Notes under the pieces: generated by a model
The model's database searches: none
What the model was told of the DNA's origin: nothing
Seen by the model: only the letters and a program-made list of their open reading frames with translations
Made by a program: the position numbers and the translations under genes
Assembly: GCA_041648495.1 (NCBI GenBank)
Contig: JBAZOW010000169.1
Coordinates: 1 to 8,139, forward strand
DNA from: Patulibacter sp041648495
GTDB taxonomy: Bacteria > Actinomycetota > Thermoleophilia > Solirubrobacterales > Solirubrobacteraceae
DNA length: 8,139 bases
Direction: 5' to 3'
Shown: positions 5,925-8,139 of the stretch, piece after piece
How the letters are laid out: every line of letters starts with the position of its first letter
Numbering within the stretch: the first letter of the stretch is position 1

Positions 5925-7862
5925 TCAGCCGGCGGCGCAGCACCCGCCGCCGGGCGCGTCCTGGGCGTAGACCGACCCGTTGTGGGCGCGGTCGCTCGGC
6001 GGCAGGTCGAACGAGGGGCTGCGGTCGAAGAACCCCCACGGCTTGAGCTCGAAGCCGATCGTCGCCACCGGCATCACCGGCCAGTCCTCCGGCCGCGGGA
6101 CGTGGTGGTGGTTCATCGAGTACCAGACGACGATCTCCTCGTCGTCGACCGATCGATCGGCCGACGTCCACGCCGGAAGCCCGTCGACCGCGCCGCGGCT
6201 CTGGTAGGGGTACTCGCCGGCCGGGTAGCGCTCGTCGGGGCTGTAGCGCGTGACCCAGAGGTGGCGGTCCATGAACCGCGCCCGCTGGCGCTGGAAGCAG
6301 TCGGGGGCCGAGAACGGCACGGTGTTGTCGCCGGGCAGCAGCTTGTAGCCGACCGCCCCGCCGACGTGGTTGGTCTCGCTCGGGTTCTGGATCACCCAGC
6401 CGCGCGCGGAGAACGGATCGATCAGCCGCTGCGCCTGCTGCTCGGTCTCGAGCACCGTCGAGACGGTCCGCCAGGCGTTGCCGTGCGGGTTCTCCGGCCC
6501 GACCGGAATCGCCTCGGAGTGCGACTCGACCACGCGGTTGCCGCCCCCGTCGAGGCCGACGTCCAGCCGCACGCAGAAGACGTGCTGGTGGTAGATCCCG
6601 CCGAGGTTGGGCGCGAGCATCGTGCCGAACTCCGGCGTCGTGCCGTCCGCGACCGACTGGGTCGCGACGATCCCGGTCGCCTTGACCTCGGAGCTGATCC
6701 GGCCGTCCTGGTGGAAGTACCAGAAGAAGCCGTACTCGTAGTTGCCCACCGTGACCACGCTGGAGACCACCAGCCGCCGCGCCCGGCGGACCTCGACGTT
6801 GCCGGTCCGGAAGTCGGTGTGCTTCCAGGCCATGCCCTCGTCCTCCTCGTGGAGGCAGATCGCGTTGGGAATCGTCACCGGCTCGCCCGACGGGGAGACG
6901 AAGCTGCCGTCGAAGTACCGGATCACGCCCAGGCAGTCGCAGCCGAGCGTCAGCGAGTTGGTCATCGTGCCGACGTTGAACTCGCCGATGTCCAGCGGCG
7001 ACATGTAGAACCGGGTCGGGTCCGCGTACGGGACCGCCATCTCGGCGTAGCTGGCGCGGTGGAGGATCGAGCGTCGCCGGCCGTCGTCGTCGTAGCCGAT
7101 CTGGTGCAGGACCAGGCCCTCGCGGGCGTTGAATCCGACCCGCAGGTCCCACTTCTGCCAGCGCACGAGGTTGCCCTCGACCGTGAAGCTCGGCCCCTCC
7201 GGCTGGAGCACCTGGATCGGACGCACGTCGTCGCGCAGGTTCTCGAGGTGGGACGCCCGGAACTCGCCGGTCTCGGCGGGCAGCGGCACGACCGGGTCCT
7301 GGTCCTCGAACCGGACGAACTCGCCCGTGTCGACGTCCATCAGCCCGAACACGCCCTGGACCGGACGCGCGTACGCGTTGCTCGTCGGATCGCTCTTGAC
7401 GTAGGCCAGGGTGCGGGCCAGGCGCGTGGTGCCCTGCTCCTCGGGCAGGTCGTGGAAGCCGGCGGCCACCGGGTCGACGTCGACCAGCGCCATGTCGATC
7501 CCGCGACGCTCGATCGCGGCGACGAACTTCGGGTGGGCCTTGGTCGCCGCCTCGACGGCCAGGAAGTCCTCCACCGTCAGCTGCGGCCGGACGTCCGTGC
7601 GCTCGCGACGATCGGCGATGAGCTCGGCGTCGAGGTCGACCCGCAGCTCGGTGGTCGTCTGCGTCGTCGCGTCGTAGAGCACCGCCTCGGCGCGGCGCGG
7701 CGCGCCGTCGACGGCGTTCCGCCGCGGCTCGGCGACGGACATGGAGACGAAGCGGGTCGACTCCGGAAGCGCGCGGTCGCCGCGGATGATCGCCACCGCA
7801 CGCTCGATCTCGGGCGGCGTCAGCGGATCGAGCGGATGGACGGGGGTCTGGACCTTCGACAT
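5925..7862 (-). CDS. Primary amine oxidase, copper/topaquinone type
   Basis: This 645-residue enzyme oxidises a primary amine to aldehyde, ammonia and hydrogen peroxide (RCH2NH2 + O2 + H2O). The topaquinone site TVGNYEY is at 371-377, with Y375 as the self-modified tyrosine. The catalytic base is D291 in LDIGEF. Copper ligands are H425 and H427 (IYHQHVF) and H587 (HHHVPRPEDWPVMP). C310 (GCDCLG) and C336 (ICLHEED) fit the conserved disulfide. Length and order match three-domain enzymes such as Arthrobacter phenylethylamine/histamine oxidases, without the extra N-terminal domain of E. coli TynA. I see no signal peptide, so it is probably cytoplasmic. The start MSKVQTPVHPLDPL fits the family; the frame is open further upstream, but that stretch crosses the regulatory region. 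GGGGTGGGGG just before the ATG may act as a ribosome site. The tail ends GGGCCAAG, which is unusual. The true substrate is not evident. Confidence 0.97.
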   Translation of the reverse strand: MSKVQTPVHPLDPLTPPEIERAVAIIRGDRALPESTRFVSMSVAEPRRNAVDGAPRRAEAVLYDATTQTTTELRVDLDAELIADRRERTDVRPQLTVEDFLAVEAATKAHPKFVAAIERRGIDMALVDVDPVAAGFHDLPEEQGTTRLARTLAYVKSDPTSNAYARPVQGVFGLMDVDTGEFVRFEDQDPVVPLPAETGEFRASHLENLRDDVRPIQVLQPEGPSFTVEGNLVRWQKWDLRVGFNAREGLVLHQIGYDDDGRRRSILHRASYAEMAVPYADPTRFYMSPLDIGEFNVGTMTNSLTLGCDCLGVIRYFDGSFVSPSGEPVTIPNAICLHEEDEGMAWKHTDFRTGNVEVRRARRLVVSSVVTVGNYEYGFFWYFHQDGRISSEVKATGIVATQSVADGTTPEFGTMLAPNLGGIYHQHVFCVRLDVGLDGGGNRVVESHSEAIPVGPENPHGNAWRTVSTVLETEQQAQRLIDPFSARGWVIQNPSETNHVGGAVGYKLLPGDNTVPFSAPDCFQRQRARFMDRHLWVTRYSPDERYPAGEYPYQSRGAVDGLPAWTSADRSVDDEEIVVWYSMNHHHVPRPEDWPVMPVATIGFELKPWGFFDRSPSFDLPPSDRAHNGSVYAQDAPGGGCCAAG

Positions 7863-7879
7863 GCCCCCACCCCAGCAGC

Positions 7880-7898
7880 AAACTATCCAAGTGTCAAG
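7880..7898 (-). promoter_or_regulatory. Conserved 19-bp box, copy 2 (candidate operator)
   Basis: On the minus strand the sequence is CTTGACACTTGGATAGTTT, differing from copy 1 at only three adjacent positions (8-10). It points toward the amine oxidase and ends 17 nt before its ATG, so a protein bound here would block transcription start or early elongation. It includes TTGACA (7897-7892), 29 nt before the ATG. The only -10 at the matching spacing is TGGGGT, which is poor, so the promoter itself is uncertain. Confidence 0.6.
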
Positions 7899-7982
7899 TT
7901 CTTCCCCGGCTCGCGAATCCGGAGTCGCCCACGCGGGATAGGGCGCCCGGGCCGCACCGTGCCCGTTCAATTGACATTTGAT

Positions 7983-8001
7983 CAACTTTCCACTTGACAA
8001 G
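7983..8001 (-). promoter_or_regulatory. Conserved 19-bp box, copy 3 (candidate operator)
   Basis: On the minus strand the sequence is CTTGTCAAGTGGAAAGTTG, matching copy 1 at 15 of 19 and copy 2 at 14 of 19 positions. Its core is part of the perfect odd palindrome ACTTGACAAGT (7992-8002), which covers the -35 element of the M20 gene. It is oriented away from that gene and toward the amine oxidase, so one bound regulator could affect both. Confidence 0.55.
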
Positions 8002-8022
8002 TTTGGTCCCGGGCCGCAGAAT
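7994..8022 (+). promoter_or_regulatory. Predicted promoter of the M20 amidohydrolase gene, leaderless
   Basis: A consensus -35 TTGACA (7994-7999), a 17-nt spacer and CAGAAT (8017-8022, four of six to TATAAT, with the key A and final T) predict initiation at about 8029. That is the A of the ATG. No Shine-Dalgarno sequence is present, which fits a leaderless transcript, common in actinobacteria. Confidence 0.55.
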
Positions 8023-8028
8023 CGGCCC

Positions 8029-8139
8029 ATGCCGGACCCCCAGCCCGACCTGGTCGCCCTCGTCAGCCGCCACGCCGACGCGATCCGCGACGACGTGATC
8101 GCCTGGCGCCGCCACCTGCACGCGCACCCCGAGCTCTCG
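8029..8139 (+). CDS. M20-family amidohydrolase/peptidase, N-terminus only (cut by window edge)
   Basis: Only the first 37 residues are in the window. After MPDPQPDLVALVSRHADAIR comes VIAWRRHLHAHPELS, the hallmark opening of M20D-type amidohydrolases (WRRxLHxxPELS), such as N-acyl-amino acid amidohydrolase, hippurate hydrolase and auxin-conjugate hydrolase. These are cytoplasmic metal enzymes that cut an acyl group from an amino acid or amine; the metal-binding residues lie further on and cannot be checked. No ribosome site precedes the ATG, and the promoter spacing suggests a leaderless mRNA. It is divergent from the amine oxidase and shares its control region, so it may release a substrate for that enzyme. 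The family is quite sure for such a short piece; the substrate is not known. Confidence 0.8.
   Translation, partial: MPDPQPDLVALVSRHADAIRDDVIAWRRHLHAHPELS

Larger units (their letters stand above)
7863..8028. promoter_or_regulatory. Divergent control region between the amine oxidase and M20 genes
   Basis: This 166-bp gap contains two copies of the 19-bp box, one near each gene. An AT-rich core (about 7967-8003) within very GC-rich flanks holds TCAATTGA, TTTGATCAA and ACTTGACAAGT, three overlapping or adjacent dyads, and two TTGACA sequences on the plus strand (7971-7976 and 7994-7999). The part from about 7905 to 7966 is GC-rich with no clear element. Confidence 0.65.

Noticed and set aside
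4167..7984. TTGATCA as an additional shared regulatory word (4167, 4271 and 7978)
   Set aside because: The same 7-mer also occurs inside the GMC coding region near 623, so it is not specific to control regions. I keep only the longer 19-bp box.
5779..7997. Open frames of about 670-700 codons overlapping the amine oxidase on both strands
   Set aside because: Low-complexity Arg/Asp/Ala translations without motifs, against a complete topaquinone amine oxidase in the other frame.
7863..8030. N-terminal extension of the amine oxidase by 56 residues to the CAT at 8028-8030
   Set aside because: The added part has no family similarity, crosses both operator-like boxes and would overlap the M20 start codon. 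MSKVQ at 7862 gives the usual family length.

Overview
The window is very GC-rich, its codons strongly favour G or C at the third position, and its genes are compact. This suggests a high-GC actinobacterium, possibly of the Thermoleophilia/Solirubrobacterales type. That placement is an inference from base composition and gene content; there is no RNA gene or marker to confirm it. I see no tRNA, rRNA, CRISPR array, insertion sequence or phage gene.

Layout. (1) Positions 1-4104 on the minus strand look like one operon, read from right to left: a two-domain sugar-type ABC ATPase (RbsA/MglA class), an RbsC-class permease, and a GMC-family FAD alcohol oxidase/dehydrogenase cut by the window edge. 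No substrate-binding protein is visible. (2) Positions 4105-4360 are a divergent control region. (3) Positions 4361-5830 on the plus strand encode an APC-superfamily amino acid/amine permease. (4) Positions 5831-5924 are a convergent gap holding two strong hairpins, probably a bidirectional terminator. (5) Positions 5925-7862 on the minus strand encode a complete copper/topaquinone primary amine oxidase with all catalytic residues present. (6) Positions 7863-8028 are a second divergent control region with an AT-rich core. (7) From 8029 to the right edge, on the plus strand, is the start of an M20-family amidohydrolase.

How the genes may work together. The permease could import a primary amine, or an amino acid or amide that yields one. 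The M20 enzyme could release it from an N-acyl conjugate. The amine oxidase would convert it to aldehyde, ammonia and hydrogen peroxide. The ABC operon with its GMC oxidase may handle a separate or linked alcohol/sugar-like substrate.

The most notable signal is a 19-bp sequence found three times, only in the two control regions, with 14 to 16 of 19 bases identical between copies. It lies upstream of the permease, upstream of the amine oxidase and over the -35 element of the M20 gene. It looks like the operator of a small undescribed regulon joining these three genes. The regulator itself is not in the window.
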